A stretch of 64,000 nucleotides of DNA from JAWKZG01 sp041396125 (GCA_041396125.1 JAWKZG010000020.1:1-64000), one strand, 5' to 3'; counted from the first letter of the stretch, positions 45,418-55,929 are shown. The notes: generated by a model from the letters alone, not told the origin. Numbers and translations: made by a program.

Positions 45418-46866
45418 ATGGCCCGTACCAAACTGAATGGCCTGTCCGAGATTTATACCTTTTTTCGCAAAAACACCACGCCGATTTATTTCGTTTCCCC
45501 TACTGCCTATAACATTCTGGGTATCGACCAGTGGGTGAACAATTTCGAGTACATCAACTACTTCGACTCCTTTGACGGCTACCATCCGCGGGTATTTATT
45601 CCGGATACCTCCGGGCCGCCGGAATTTCGCTCCATGGAAGATGTGAATAATTATCTGCTCGATCATAAAGATGTGATTGCGCATTTCAAAAAGCGTGGTG
45701 GTAAGGGCAAACTGCTATTGGTCATGTTTGATGAGGAAACGGAAGATCTGGCCAAAGACCTCGGCGTCGAGATCGCGCTGCCCTCCTGCGCACTGCGCAA
45801 ACGGCTGGATTCCAAAATCGAGACCACCCGGCTCGGCAATGAGGCTGGCGTCCCCAGCGTTCCCAATATCATGGGCAAGGCGGACAGTTACGATGCGCTG
45901 ATGAAGCTCGCCAAAAAAGCCAAGCTCGGCGATAACCTGGTCGTGCAAACACCGTATGGCGATTCCGGCCGCACCACGTTTTTTATCCGCAGCAAGGACG
46001 ACTGGGACAAAAACGCCGACAAAATGAAGGACGAGCAACTCAAGGTGATGAAATACGTTAATCACCTGCCGGGTACCGTCGAAGCCGTCGCCACCCGCCA
46101 TGGCACCTTGGTGGGTCCGGTTCAGACCGATATCACCGGGTTTCAGGAATTAACCCCGTACAAAGGCGGCTGGTGCGGTAACGATGTGGCCTCAAGTCTG
46201 CTGCCACCGCGTGTCCGCAACAAGGTTCGGGAGATGGTCAAAGCGCTCGGTGACCGCTTGTATGAGGAAGGCTATCGGGGCTGTTTCTGCACCGATTATC
46301 TGCTTGATACCGACACCGGCGATGTCTATCTGGGCGAACTCAATCCGCGCATCAGCGGTGCCAGCCCGCTCACTCACTTGACAACATCAAAATACGGCGG
46401 CGCTCCGCTCATGATGTTCCATTTGCTGGAGTTCATGGATGTGGATTATCGCTTCAGTCTGAACGCGGTACAAAGACGTTGGGCTGAATTTGATAACTGG
46501 AGCCAGCTGGTCCTGAAACAGGTCGAAGATAAAGTCGAGCTGATCACCAAAGCACCCGCCTCCGGGGTCTGGCGCATGAATGATGACGGTGAGATCGAGT
46601 TTGTCCGCCGCACGCTGGACTGGCATACGGTGGGCGACGAAAACGAAGCGTTTTACCTGCGCGTATACGGCACAGGTGAGTACCGCTACCACGGTGCGGA
46701 TATGGGCATACTGGTCAGCCGGGGCCGCATGCAAACCGACGACCGGCAACTCACCGAACGCGCCAAGCGCTGGGCAACGGCCATCAATGGTCAATTCGAA
46801 GGCACGCCACCGCTGCCTGAACAACCAGTTGAGCCACCAGAATGGTCTGGCTCCAAGATGTTTTGA
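45418..46866 (+). CDS. ATP-grasp family ligase (biotin-carboxylase-like)
   Basis: A 482-residue enzyme. A central ATP-grasp domain is visible: NLVVQTPYGDSGRTTFFIRS (ATP-binding lysine-equivalent and glycine region, about residues 172-191), then YLGELNPRISGASPLTHLTT (metal-binding E and N, about 305-320). It lacks the biotin-carboxyl-carrier and other carboxylase domains, so a role as an amide- or peptide-forming ligase is at least as likely. The ATG has AGGAG upstream. It lies between the nitrilase and the permease genes. Confidence 0.78.
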   Translation: MARTKLNGLSEIYTFFRKNTTPIYFVSPTAYNILGIDQWVNNFEYINYFDSFDGYHPRVFIPDTSGPPEFRSMEDVNNYLLDHKDVIAHFKKRGGKGKLLLVMFDEETEDLAKDLGVEIALPSCALRKRLDSKIETTRLGNEAGVPSVPNIMGKADSYDALMKLAKKAKLGDNLVVQTPYGDSGRTTFFIRSKDDWDKNADKMKDEQLKVMKYVNHLPGTVEAVATRHGTLVGPVQTDITGFQELTPYKGGWCGNDVASSLLPPRVRNKVREMVKALGDRLYEEGYRGCFCTDYLLDTDTGDVYLGELNPRISGASPLTHLTTSKYGGAPLMMFHLLEFMDVDYRFSLNAVQRRWAEFDNWSQLVLKQVEDKVELITKAPASGVWRMNDDGEIEFVRRTLDWHTVGDENEAFYLRVYGTGEYRYHGADMGILVSRGRMQTDDRQLTERAKRWATAINGQFEGTPPLPEQPVEPPEWSGSKMF

Positions 46867-46902
46867 TTCTTTGCCTTATCCCAAACTGGAGAATGCTCTA
46901 CT

Positions 46903-48327
46903 ATGTCTCAAGGTCACTTTGAACGTGTATTAGATAATAAAGAAGTGCTGGCTTTGGCATTCGGTGCCATGATTGGCTGGGGCTGGGTTGTTCTGGCTGG
47001 CGGTTGGGTACAGTCAGCCGGTTCCTGGGGGGCAATGCTGGCTTTCACAATCGGTGGTGTGGCGGTCATTTTGATCGGTTTGACCTATGCCGAGCTGGCC
47101 GCTGCGATGCCCTTAACAGGCGGTGAGCATGTCTACAGTTTTCGTGCACTCGGTATGGCAGCCTCGTTCATCTGCACCTGGGCGATTATCCTCGGTTATG
47201 TCTCGGTGGTAGCCTTCGAAGCTGTTGCCTTGCCGACAGTCATCGAGCATCTGTTTCCAAATTATAAAATGGGCTTGCTCTGGAATGTCGCCGGGTGGGA
47301 TGTGTATTTCACCTGGGCACTGGTCGGCATGGTTGGCGCAGCGATCATGACCTGGCTGAACATTCTCGGTATCAAAGCCTGTGCCTTACTGCAGAAAGTT
47401 GTCACACTGCTGATCCTGATAGTGGGCCTCATGCTGATCTCCGGTGCCTTGTTCAACGGCGATCAGGCGCATATGGAACCGCTGTTTGTGGATGGCATGA
47501 AAGGCATGCTGGCGGTGTTGATCATGACGCCGTTCATGTTTGTCGGCTTTGACGTCATTCCGCAAGCTGCGGAGGAAATCAATCTGCCACATAAACAAAT
47601 CGGCAAGATCCTGATTATCTCGGTGGTCATGGCGGTAGCCTGGTATATCGGTATCGTGCTGGCAGTATCACTGGCGCTGTCATCTGAACAACTCGCTGTC
47701 TCCAATCTGTCCACAGCCGACGCGATGACTGCCGTCTTCGGTGGTAGCTGGGCAGGTAAGCTGCTGGTGCTGGCAGGGATTGGCGGCATCATTACCAGCT
47801 GGAACGCTTTCCTGATCGGTGGCAGCCGGGCGGTTTACGCCATGGCACATGCCCATATGCTGCCATCATTTCTGGCTAAAATGCACCCGAAATACAACAC
47901 CCCCGTCAACGCTATCCTGCTGATTGGCTCGTTATCTATTATCGCGCCGCTGTTCGGTCGTAAAGCCCTGGTCTGGCTGGTAGATGCGGGTGGCCTGGGC
48001 ATCGTTGTCGCCTACGCGACGGTGGCACTGTCGTTTATCGTCTTGCGTAAAAACGAGCCCGATATGCCGCGACCGTTCAAAGTGGCCAACGGTATGCTGG
48101 TCGGCTATGCCGCTATGATTCTCGCCATCGGCATTATTATCCTGTATATGCCGGGCAGCCCGGCGGCCCTGGTATGGCCTTATGAATGGGCCATCGTACT
48201 GGGTTGGAGCGCCTTAGGCCTGGTGTTTTATTTGTGGGCACGGACGACGCATGGCAACGATGCGGCACAGGTCATGGCACAGGAATTAAACACCGGTCAC
48301 TCCGATCTGCCTGAAACAGCGAGCTAA
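46903..48327 (+). CDS. APC-family amino acid / amine permease
   Basis: A 474-residue inner-membrane transporter with about twelve membrane segments. APC features: the start EVLALAFGAMIGWGWVVLAG, TYAELAAAMPLTGGEHVYSF, and FMFVGFDVIPQAAEEINLPH in the middle. Such carriers import amino acids, polyamines or related amines. It is 36 bp after the ATP-grasp gene and probably imports the substrate of the cluster. A terminator-like hairpin follows at 48342. Confidence 0.9.
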   Translation: MSQGHFERVLDNKEVLALAFGAMIGWGWVVLAGGWVQSAGSWGAMLAFTIGGVAVILIGLTYAELAAAMPLTGGEHVYSFRALGMAASFICTWAIILGYVSVVAFEAVALPTVIEHLFPNYKMGLLWNVAGWDVYFTWALVGMVGAAIMTWLNILGIKACALLQKVVTLLILIVGLMLISGALFNGDQAHMEPLFVDGMKGMLAVLIMTPFMFVGFDVIPQAAEEINLPHKQIGKILIISVVMAVAWYIGIVLAVSLALSSEQLAVSNLSTADAMTAVFGGSWAGKLLVLAGIGGIITSWNAFLIGGSRAVYAMAHAHMLPSFLAKMHPKYNTPVNAILLIGSLSIIAPLFGRKALVWLVDAGGLGIVVAYATVALSFIVLRKNEPDMPRPFKVANGMLVGYAAMILAIGIIILYMPGSPAALVWPYEWAIVLGWSALGLVFYLWARTTHGNDAAQVMAQELNTGHSDLPETAS

Positions 48328-48341
48328 GCTGACCACACACG

Positions 48342-48382
48342 ACCGGGACGGATCGGAGCAAACCCGCCCGTCCCGGTTATTA
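48342..48382 (+). terminator. Terminator after the APC permease
   Basis: ACCGGGACGG and CCGTCCCGGT form a perfect 10-bp stem, followed by TATTAT. The T run is short, so it is a probable rather than certain intrinsic terminator. Confidence 0.6.
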
Positions 48383-48555
48383 TACAAGCCCGGTTGTTAC
48401 ATACACATGACACCTCAACGGGAACTGCACGGTCGTGTGGCATGGCCGCTAGCACATTGCCAATAAGTCGATCATTACGCGCTTTTACTGATGCTTAGTC
48501 ATTGAGAGTGCGTTACAATTGCGCCCCGCTTGAGGTTATAGCTTGACGAGACTCG

Positions 48556-50220
48556 ATGGCCCAATACATCTACACGATGAATCGCGTTGGCAAGATCGTG
48601 CCACCCAAACGCGAAATTCTCAAAGACATTTCTCTTTCCTTTTTCCCTGGCGCCAAAATTGGCGTATTAGGGCTTAATGGCTCTGGTAAATCCACCCTGC
48701 TGCGAATTATGGCCGGCGTCGATAGCGATATCGTCGGTGAGGCGCGCCCACAACCCGGTATCAAAATCGGTTATTTATCGCAGGAACCGCAACTTGATCC
48801 GGCGCTGGATGTGCGCGGCAATGTCGAACAGGCCGTGGCTGACGGTAAAGCACTGCTGGATCGCTTTACCGAGGTCAGTAATGCGTTTGCCGAGCCCGAT
48901 GCGGATTTCGACGCCTTGCTGGCCGAACAGGCCGAGCTGCAGGATAAAATCGACAGTGCTCAGCTGTGGGATATGGAACGCAATCTGGAGATTGCTGCCG
49001 ATGCCTTGCGCTTACCGCCCTGGGACGCCGATGTCACCAAGTTATCGGGGGGCGAACGGCGCCGCGTCGCCTTATGCAAACTGCTGCTGTCCAAACCGGA
49101 CATGCTGCTGCTGGACGAACCCACCAACCACCTGGATGCAGGTTCCGTAGCCTGGCTGGAGCGGTTTTTACAGGAATACCCCGGCACTGTAGTGGCGGTC
49201 ACCCATGACCGCTATTTTCTGGATAATGTCGCCGGCTGGATTCTGGAACTGGATCGTGGCCACGGCATTCCCTGGCAAGGCAATTATTCGTCCTGGCTGG
49301 AACAAAAAGAAAATCGGCTTGAGCACGAACAAAAATCCGAACAGTCGCGCATCAAAGCCATGAAGGCCGAACTGGAATGGGTGCGAACCAATCCCAAGGG
49401 CCGACAGGCCAAAAGCAAAGCTCGACTGCAACGCTTCGATGAGCTGTCTTCTGTTGAGTTCCAGAAACGCAATGAAACCCAGGAACTGTACATTCCGCCT
49501 GGCCCGCGGCTGGGTGATCTGGTCATCGAAGCACAGCAGATTCGTAAAAGCTTTGGCGACCGCTTGCTGTTTGATGATCTTAATTTCACGCTGCCACCGG
49601 GTGGTATTGTGGGTGTTATCGGTCCGAACGGTGCCGGCAAAACCACTTTGTTCAGGATGATCACTGGTCAGGAGCAGCCCGATAGTGGCACGTTCCGGAT
49701 CGGCGATACCGTGCAGTTAGCCTATGTTGACCAAAGCCGTGATTCGCTGTCGGACAGCAAAACGGTATGGGAAGAAATTTCTGACGGTCAGGACATCATT
49801 AATATTGGCACCTACCAGACCAACTCCCGCGCCTATGTCGGACGCTTTAACTTTAAAGGTTCTGATCAGCAGAAATTCGTCAAGGATCTTTCCGGCGGCG
49901 AGCGCAACCGGGTGCATCTGGCCAAATTACTGCGCAGTGGCGGGAATGTCCTGTTGCTGGATGAGCCTACCAACGACCTCGATGTGGAAACTCTGCGGGC
50001 GCTGGAAGAAGCGCTGCTGGCTTTCGCTGGTTGTGCAGTGGTCATTTCCCACGACCGCTGGTTTCTGGATCGTATCGCGACACATATCCTGGCCTTTGAG
50101 GGCGATAGCAAAGTAGTCTGGTTCGCCGGCAATTACGCCGACTACGAAGCAGATCGCAAGCGCCGCCTGGGCACAGACGCGGAGCAGCCGCACCGAATCA
50201 AATACAAACGCCTGGCATAG
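48556..50220 (+). CDS. ettA: Energy-dependent translational throttle protein EttA (ABC-F)
   Basis: A 554-residue ABC-F protein with two ATPase domains (GLNGSGKSTLLRIMAG, LSGGERRRVALCKLLL; then GPNGAGKTTLFRMITG, LSGGERNRVHLAKLL) joined by a linker with the arm (about residues 240-320, EQKENRLEHEQKSEQSRIKA). EttA binds the ribosomal E site and gates entry into elongation according to the ATP/ADP ratio. The N-terminal AQYIYTMNRVGKIVPPKREI is characteristic of EttA. Length is normal for the family. Confidence 0.96.
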   Translation: MAQYIYTMNRVGKIVPPKREILKDISLSFFPGAKIGVLGLNGSGKSTLLRIMAGVDSDIVGEARPQPGIKIGYLSQEPQLDPALDVRGNVEQAVADGKALLDRFTEVSNAFAEPDADFDALLAEQAELQDKIDSAQLWDMERNLEIAADALRLPPWDADVTKLSGGERRRVALCKLLLSKPDMLLLDEPTNHLDAGSVAWLERFLQEYPGTVVAVTHDRYFLDNVAGWILELDRGHGIPWQGNYSSWLEQKENRLEHEQKSEQSRIKAMKAELEWVRTNPKGRQAKSKARLQRFDELSSVEFQKRNETQELYIPPGPRLGDLVIEAQQIRKSFGDRLLFDDLNFTLPPGGIVGVIGPNGAGKTTLFRMITGQEQPDSGTFRIGDTVQLAYVDQSRDSLSDSKTVWEEISDGQDIINIGTYQTNSRAYVGRFNFKGSDQQKFVKDLSGGERNRVHLAKLLRSGGNVLLLDEPTNDLDVETLRALEEALLAFAGCAVVISHDRWFLDRIATHILAFEGDSKVVWFAGNYADYEADRKRRLGTDAEQPHRIKYKRLA

Positions 50221-50282
50221 CCGCATGCCTTGTTCTTCATTTCCAGAGCCCAACCTACTCATGTCGCGCTAAAAGGAGTCCT

Positions 50283-53120
50283 ATGAGCACTCTTATTGAG
50301 CAGTTCCGCCAGTCATCGCCGCTGTTCGGGGGTAATGCGCCATTTATCGAGGATTTATACGAGCGTTACCTGCAAGATCCCAACTCGGTGCCGGACAACT
50401 GGCGGGAATATTTCCGCACCTTTCAAGAGCAGCAGGCCACGGGTCAGGATGTTGCCCATGTTCCAATCCGTGAATCCTTCGTCCGGCTGGCCAAGCAGGC
50501 AGGTTTCGGCAGCAAACCGATCAGCGTCACCATGGATCAGGCCGCTGCTGAAAAACAGGCTTCGGTGCTGCGTATCATCAATGCCTACCGAACACGTGGC
50601 CACCAGGTGGCTCAGCTTGATCCTTTAGCCCTGCGTGATCGGCCTTTGATATCGGATCTGGAACCCACGTTCCATGGCCTGACGGAAGCGGATATGGACA
50701 CCGTTTTCAATACCGGTTCGCTGCAGCTTGACCCGCAGATGAAACTGCGGGATATCCTGGACGCCATCCGCACTGTATATACCGGCACGATTGGTTCCGA
50801 GTATATGCACATTACTAAAACCGAGGAAAAGCGCTGGATCCAGAAACGGCTGGAGGGCACGCGCGCGCATCTGAATCTCAGCACGGATGAAAAAAAGCAA
50901 CTGCTCCAGCATTTAGTGGCGGCCGAAGGTCTGGAAAAATATCTGCATACCAAGTACGTTGGCCAGAAACGATTTTCACTGGAAGGTGGTGACAGCCTGA
51001 TTCCGCTGATGGACACCCTGATTCAGCGCGGCGGCGCGCACGGGGGCAGAGAAATTATCATCGGTATGGCCCACCGCGGCCGTTTGAATGTGCTGGTTAA
51101 TATTATTGGCAAGTCGCCCGCTGAACTCTTCCAGGAGTTCGAAGGTAAAAAGCGCGATGCCGAGAGCAGTTCCGGCGACGTCAAATATCACCAGGGATTT
51201 TCTTCCGATGTAGCCACACCTGGCGGCCCGGTACATCTGGCTCTGGCTTTCAATCCATCCCATCTGGAAATCGTCAACCCCGTGGTGGAAGGCTCGGTAC
51301 GGGCGCGGCTGGAGCGGCGTAAAGAAGAATCCGAAGATACCCCTTTTGATCAGGTCATCCCCATCCTGATCCACGGTGATGCCGCGTTTGCCGGTCAGGG
51401 CGTGGTAATGGAAACCATGCAGCTGTCGCAAGTGCGCGGTTATCGCACCGGCGGCACGATCCATGTGGTGATCAATAACCAGATCGGCTTTACCACCAGC
51501 AATCCGCTGGATGCACGCTCGTCCCTGTATTGTACAGATGTCGCCAAAATCCTGCAGGCTCCTATTTTCCATGTTAACGGTGATGACCCGGAAGCTGTGA
51601 TGTTTGTATCTCAGCTGGCGCTGGATTACCGCACGGAATTTAATAAGGATGTCGTGGTTGATCTGGTCTGCTATCGTCGTCTGGGTCACAACGAAGCGGA
51701 TGAACCGTCCGCGACGCAGCCTATGATGTATAAAAAAATCAAGGCACACAAAACCCCGGCGACCCTTTACGCCGAGCGCCTGATCAACGCAGGCTTGATC
51801 ACCCAGGACGATTTTCGGGCCATGCAGGAGCAATACCGCAGCGATCTCGATGCCGGTCGCCAGGTCTCACGGCCGATGCTGGAGAATGTTAACAACCCGT
51901 ACGCAGTCGACTGGTCTGGCCTGAAAAAGCAAGACTGGGACGCGCAGGTTGATACCTCTGTCAGCCTGGATACGATTCGCGAACTGTCCGAACAGATGCT
52001 GACTCTGCCAGAGGGTTTCGAACTCAATCCCAGGGTTGCCAAAATCATGGATGACCGACGCAAGATGGCGGCGGGTGCCTTGATGCTGGATTGGGGTTTT
52101 GCAGAAAATATGGCTTATGCAACGCTGCTCAGGCAGGGTTTCAAAATCCGTATCTCGGGGCAGGACAGTGGTCGGGGCACGTTTTTCCACCGCCATGCGG
52201 TACTGCACAACCAAAAAGACGGCTCCAGTTATGTACCACTCAAGAACATCCCCCAGACCTCGCCGTCACAGTTCACGGTAATCGATTCGATCCTGTCGGA
52301 AGAAGCCGTACTGGGCTTTGAATACGGGTTTACAACCGCTGAGCCCAATGCACTGACCGTCTGGGAAGCACAGTTTGGTGATTTCACCAATGGTGCCCAG
52401 GTCGTCATTGATCAGTTCATTACCTCTGGCGAAGCCAAATGGGGTCGTTTGTGCGGGCTCACTATGCTGTTGCCGCACGGCTACGAAGGCCAGGGCCCGG
52501 AGCACTCCTCAGCCCGTCTGGAGCGCTTCCTGCAGCTCTGCGCCGAGCATAATATTCAGGTTTGTGTCCCGTCCACTCCCGCCCAGGCTTTTCACATGCT
52601 GCGGCGTCAGGTGCTGCGCGGTTTCCGCAAACCACTGGTGGTCATGAGTCCGAAAAGCCTGCTACGCCATCGACAAGCGGTTAATGCGCTGGAAGATCTG
52701 TCAGGAGGTGGTTTTTACCCCATCCTGGGTGAAACAGACCCGCTTGATCCCAATCAGGTGACCCGAATTGTGTTCTGCAGCGGTAAAGTCTATTACGATC
52801 TGCTGGATACCCGTCGCGAGCATCAAATCGAACATATCGCGCTGATTCGCATTGAGCAGCAGTATCCTTTTCCAGTAGCCGATTACAACGCCGTATTAGC
52901 GCTTTACCCGAATGTGCAAGAGCTGGTCTGGTGTCAGGAAGAACCCAGTAATCAAGGTGCCTGGTACCAGATTCTGCATCACTTGCGTGAACCTCTCGGC
53001 AATAAGCAGGACATCCTGTACGCCGGCAGGCCGGCCTCGGCCTCACCTGCTGTCGGCTATTACAGTCTGCACGTGGAACAACAGCGTGCTCTGATCGAAC
53101 AAGCTCTCAATCTCAAGTAA
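50283..53120 (+). CDS. sucA: 2-oxoglutarate dehydrogenase E1 component
   Basis: A 945-residue thiamine-diphosphate enzyme of the TCA cycle; with E2 and E3 encoded next to it, it converts 2-oxoglutarate to succinyl-CoA. N-terminal segment SPLFGGNAPFIEDLYERYLQ is typical, as are MAHRGRLNVLVNIIGK (about residue 260), HGDAAFAGQGVVMETMQLSQ (about 362), GDDPEAVMFVSQLALDYR (about 433) and LPHGYEGQGPEHSSARLERF (about 735). AAGGAG precedes the ATG. First gene of sucA-sucB-lpd. Confidence 0.97.
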   Translation: MSTLIEQFRQSSPLFGGNAPFIEDLYERYLQDPNSVPDNWREYFRTFQEQQATGQDVAHVPIRESFVRLAKQAGFGSKPISVTMDQAAAEKQASVLRIINAYRTRGHQVAQLDPLALRDRPLISDLEPTFHGLTEADMDTVFNTGSLQLDPQMKLRDILDAIRTVYTGTIGSEYMHITKTEEKRWIQKRLEGTRAHLNLSTDEKKQLLQHLVAAEGLEKYLHTKYVGQKRFSLEGGDSLIPLMDTLIQRGGAHGGREIIIGMAHRGRLNVLVNIIGKSPAELFQEFEGKKRDAESSSGDVKYHQGFSSDVATPGGPVHLALAFNPSHLEIVNPVVEGSVRARLERRKEESEDTPFDQVIPILIHGDAAFAGQGVVMETMQLSQVRGYRTGGTIHVVINNQIGFTTSNPLDARSSLYCTDVAKILQAPIFHVNGDDPEAVMFVSQLALDYRTEFNKDVVVDLVCYRRLGHNEADEPSATQPMMYKKIKAHKTPATLYAERLINAGLITQDDFRAMQEQYRSDLDAGRQVSRPMLENVNNPYAVDWSGLKKQDWDAQVDTSVSLDTIRELSEQMLTLPEGFELNPRVAKIMDDRRKMAAGALMLDWGFAENMAYATLLRQGFKIRISGQDSGRGTFFHRHAVLHNQKDGSSYVPLKNIPQTSPSQFTVIDSILSEEAVLGFEYGFTTAEPNALTVWEAQFGDFTNGAQVVIDQFITSGEAKWGRLCGLTMLLPHGYEGQGPEHSSARLERFLQLCAEHNIQVCVPSTPAQAFHMLRRQVLRGFRKPLVVMSPKSLLRHRQAVNALEDLSGGGFYPILGETDPLDPNQVTRIVFCSGKVYYDLLDTRREHQIEHIALIRIEQQYPFPVADYNAVLALYPNVQELVWCQEEPSNQGAWYQILHHLREPLGNKQDILYAGRPASASPAVGYYSLHVEQQRALIEQALNLK

Positions 53121-53136
53121 GCAACAGGGAAAAAAA

Positions 53137-54411
53137 ATGAGCATAGAAGTGCGAGTCCCTACTCTCCCCGAATCGGTCGCTGACGGCACACTGGTCAGCT
53201 GGCATAAACAGCCTGGCGATACTGTTCAGCGTGATGAAAATCTGGTTGATCTGGAAACCGACAAAGTCGTGCTGGAAATTCCCGCGCCAGCGGATGGCGT
53301 GTTGGGTGAAATACTGATCGGCGACGGCGCGACCGTCAACGCCGGTGATATTATCGCCACGCTGATGGAAGCCGGTGAAAGCCCCCCGGCATCACAGCCA
53401 GCGGCAGCAGAAACTCCTCCTGTTCAGGCGGCCTCGGAGCAGGCCGCGAGCACTACCGATATCGAGAATCTCAGCCCGGCCGTGCGACGGCTGGTTGCAG
53501 AGCATAATCTGGACCCTGCCAAGATCACCGGCAGCGGCCGTAATGGCCGGATTACCAAAGCGGATGTGCTGGCCCATATGGAGCAAGCCAGTGCTCCGAC
53601 ACCAGAACCCGCTCCTGCAGCAGAACCGACTCCCGCAGCTACGCCAGCGCCCAGCGTTGCGCCCCCTGCTGCAGCCAAACCGGCACCGATCCAAAAGCCG
53701 GACGCCAAAGGCCGGGTGGAACAGCGTGTGCCCATGACCCGGTTACGGGCCCGGATTGCCGAACGCCTGCTGCAAGCACAACAGAACGCAGCGATTCTGA
53801 CCACTTTCAATGAAGTGAACATGCAGCCGGTCATGGATTTGCGTGCCCGCTATAAAACCCAGTTTGAAAAAGAACACGGCGCGCGACTGGGCTTTATGTC
53901 GTTTTTCGTCAAGGCCAGTGTCGAAGCTCTGAAACGGTTTCCAGCAGTCAATGGCACGATTGACGGAACGGATGTTATTTATCATGGTTATTATGATATT
54001 GGCATCGCTGTCTCATCACCGCGCGGACTGGTGGTACCGATTCTGCGCGATGTTGACCAGATGAGTTTTGCCGATATCGAGAAAGCCATTGCCGATTTTG
54101 GCGCCCGTGCCAAAGACGGTTCTTTGTCCATGGATGATCTGACCGGTGGCACGTTTTCCATCACCAACGGCGGTATTTTCGGCTCTTTGCTGTCGACGCC
54201 CATCCTGAATCCCCCGCAAAGCGGCATTCTGGGTATGCATAAAATTATGGATCGAGCCATGGTGGAAAACGGCCAGATTGTCGCCCGGCCCATGATGTAT
54301 CTGGCGCTGTCTTATGATCACCGGATCGTGGATGGCCGCGAGGCGGTCTCATTTCTGGTCACAATCAAAGAATGCCTGGAAGACCCGGCACGACTGCTGC
54401 TGCAAGTTTAA
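53137..54411 (+). CDS. sucB: Dihydrolipoyllysine succinyltransferase (E2)
   Basis: A 424-residue E2 protein: one lipoyl domain (lipoylated K43 in DLETDKVVLEIPA), a proline/alanine linker, a peripheral-subunit-binding domain (SPAVRRLVAEHNLDPAKITG, about 111-145), a second long P/A linker, and the catalytic domain ending with SYDHRIVDGREAV (H395, D399). It transfers the succinyl group to CoA. 16 bp after sucA, 66 bp before lpd. Confidence 0.96.
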   Translation: MSIEVRVPTLPESVADGTLVSWHKQPGDTVQRDENLVDLETDKVVLEIPAPADGVLGEILIGDGATVNAGDIIATLMEAGESPPASQPAAAETPPVQAASEQAASTTDIENLSPAVRRLVAEHNLDPAKITGSGRNGRITKADVLAHMEQASAPTPEPAPAAEPTPAATPAPSVAPPAAAKPAPIQKPDAKGRVEQRVPMTRLRARIAERLLQAQQNAAILTTFNEVNMQPVMDLRARYKTQFEKEHGARLGFMSFFVKASVEALKRFPAVNGTIDGTDVIYHGYYDIGIAVSSPRGLVVPILRDVDQMSFADIEKAIADFGARAKDGSLSMDDLTGGTFSITNGGIFGSLLSTPILNPPQSGILGMHKIMDRAMVENGQIVARPMMYLALSYDHRIVDGREAVSFLVTIKECLEDPARLLLQV

Positions 54412-54477
54412 GATTACCAAGACCAACCGCTGGTCCGGCTGGCATGGCCTGACCAGCGCAGACGACTGGGAGTTACC

Positions 54478-55905
54478 ATGGCAAAAACATACGATGTTGT
54501 TATCATCGGCGGCGGCCCTGCAGGCTACGTAGCAGCGATCCGCTGTGCCCAATTGGGTATGGAAGTCGCCTGTATCGAAGAATGGCTCAATTTCAAAGGT
54601 GAGCCGGCGCTCGGTGGCACCTGCCTGAACGTGGGCTGCATTCCTTCTAAAACCCTGCTGGAATCCTCTGAACAATTTTACAAACTGAAACATGGGTTGA
54701 GTAACCACGGTATAAAAATCGGTTCCGTCAAACTCGACCTGAAACAGATGATGGCACGCAAGGAAGAGATCGTGCTGTCGTTGACCAACGGCATCAACGC
54801 GCTATTCAAAGCCAATAAAATCACCTGGCTGAAAGGTCGCGGTAAATTGCTGGTGGAACGTGAAGTTGAAGTCACATTGCATGACGGCAAAACCGAAAAG
54901 GTTAACGCCGATCATGTCATCATTGCGACGGGCTCTATCCCGATCAATATTCCGGCGGCTCCGCTTGACGATAATCTGATTGTTGATTCCAGTGGCGGAC
55001 TGGCCTTTGACACGGTACCAAAACGCCTGGGGGTGATCGGTGCAGGCGTGATCGGACTGGAACTGGGCAGCGTCTGGAAACGGCTGGGGTCGGAAGTGAT
55101 TCTACTGGAAGCCGTCGAGGATTTTCTCGTTGCCGCCGACCAGCAAATTGCCCGGGATGCCTTACGGCAGTTCAAAAAGCAAGGACTGGACATCCGTCTC
55201 GGCACCCGCGTCACGTCGACTGAAGCCAGCAGAAAATCCGTTACCGTACATTTTCAGGATAGCAAGGGCGAGCATACGACTGAGGTTGATAAATTACTGG
55301 TCTGCGTTGGTCGGCGCCCCAATACCGACGGAATTGCTGCACCGGAAGCTGATTTATTACTGGATGAACGCGGCTATATTCACGTTGATGATAATTGCGA
55401 AACAAACCTGCCCGGGGTTTATGCAATTGGCGATGTGGTACGCGGCCCAATGCTGGCGCATAAGGGTTCCGAGGAAGGCGTTATGGTGGCGGAGATCATC
55501 GCTGGTAAACCCGGCCATATCAACTATGAGGCCATTCCCTGGGTGATTTATACCCACCCCGAAATTGCCTGGGTCGGCAAAACCGAGCAAGCGCTGAAAA
55601 CCGAAGGAATACCCTATAAATCAGGTAACTTCCCGTTTGCCGCCAACGGCCGCGCCAAAGCCATGGACGATGCTGCAGGCATGGTTAAAATCCTGGCTCA
55701 TGCTGAAACCGATCGTCTTCTTGGAGTACATATCGTCGGTCCGATGGCGTCTGAGCTGATCCAGGAAGCCGTTCTGGCGATGGAGTTCGCCGCCAGCAGC
55801 GAAGATCTAGCTCGCACTATACACGGCCATCCAACTCTCTACGAAGCCGTTCATGAAGCTGCCCTGTCAGTGCACAAGCGGGCATTGCACATGATTAATA
55901 AATAA
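54478..55905 (+). CDS. lpdA: Dihydrolipoyl dehydrogenase (E3)
   Basis: A 475-residue flavoprotein disulfide reductase: FAD fold YDVVIIGGGPAGYVAAIRCA, redox-active pair in GGTCLNVGCIPSK (C49, C54), NAD fold RLGVIGAGVIGLELGSVWKR, second FAD motif GVYAIGDVVRGPMLAHKG, and the C-terminal catalytic HGHPTLYEAVHEA. It reoxidises the lipoyl groups of the 2-oxoacid dehydrogenases. GGGAG precedes the ATG. Confidence 0.97.
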   Translation: MAKTYDVVIIGGGPAGYVAAIRCAQLGMEVACIEEWLNFKGEPALGGTCLNVGCIPSKTLLESSEQFYKLKHGLSNHGIKIGSVKLDLKQMMARKEEIVLSLTNGINALFKANKITWLKGRGKLLVEREVEVTLHDGKTEKVNADHVIIATGSIPINIPAAPLDDNLIVDSSGGLAFDTVPKRLGVIGAGVIGLELGSVWKRLGSEVILLEAVEDFLVAADQQIARDALRQFKKQGLDIRLGTRVTSTEASRKSVTVHFQDSKGEHTTEVDKLLVCVGRRPNTDGIAAPEADLLLDERGYIHVDDNCETNLPGVYAIGDVVRGPMLAHKGSEEGVMVAEIIAGKPGHINYEAIPWVIYTHPEIAWVGKTEQALKTEGIPYKSGNFPFAANGRAKAMDDAAGMVKILAHAETDRLLGVHIVGPMASELIQEAVLAMEFAASSEDLARTIHGHPTLYEAVHEAALSVHKRALHMINK

Positions 55906-55929
55906 ACGGTATCCACACTATCCCAAAAA

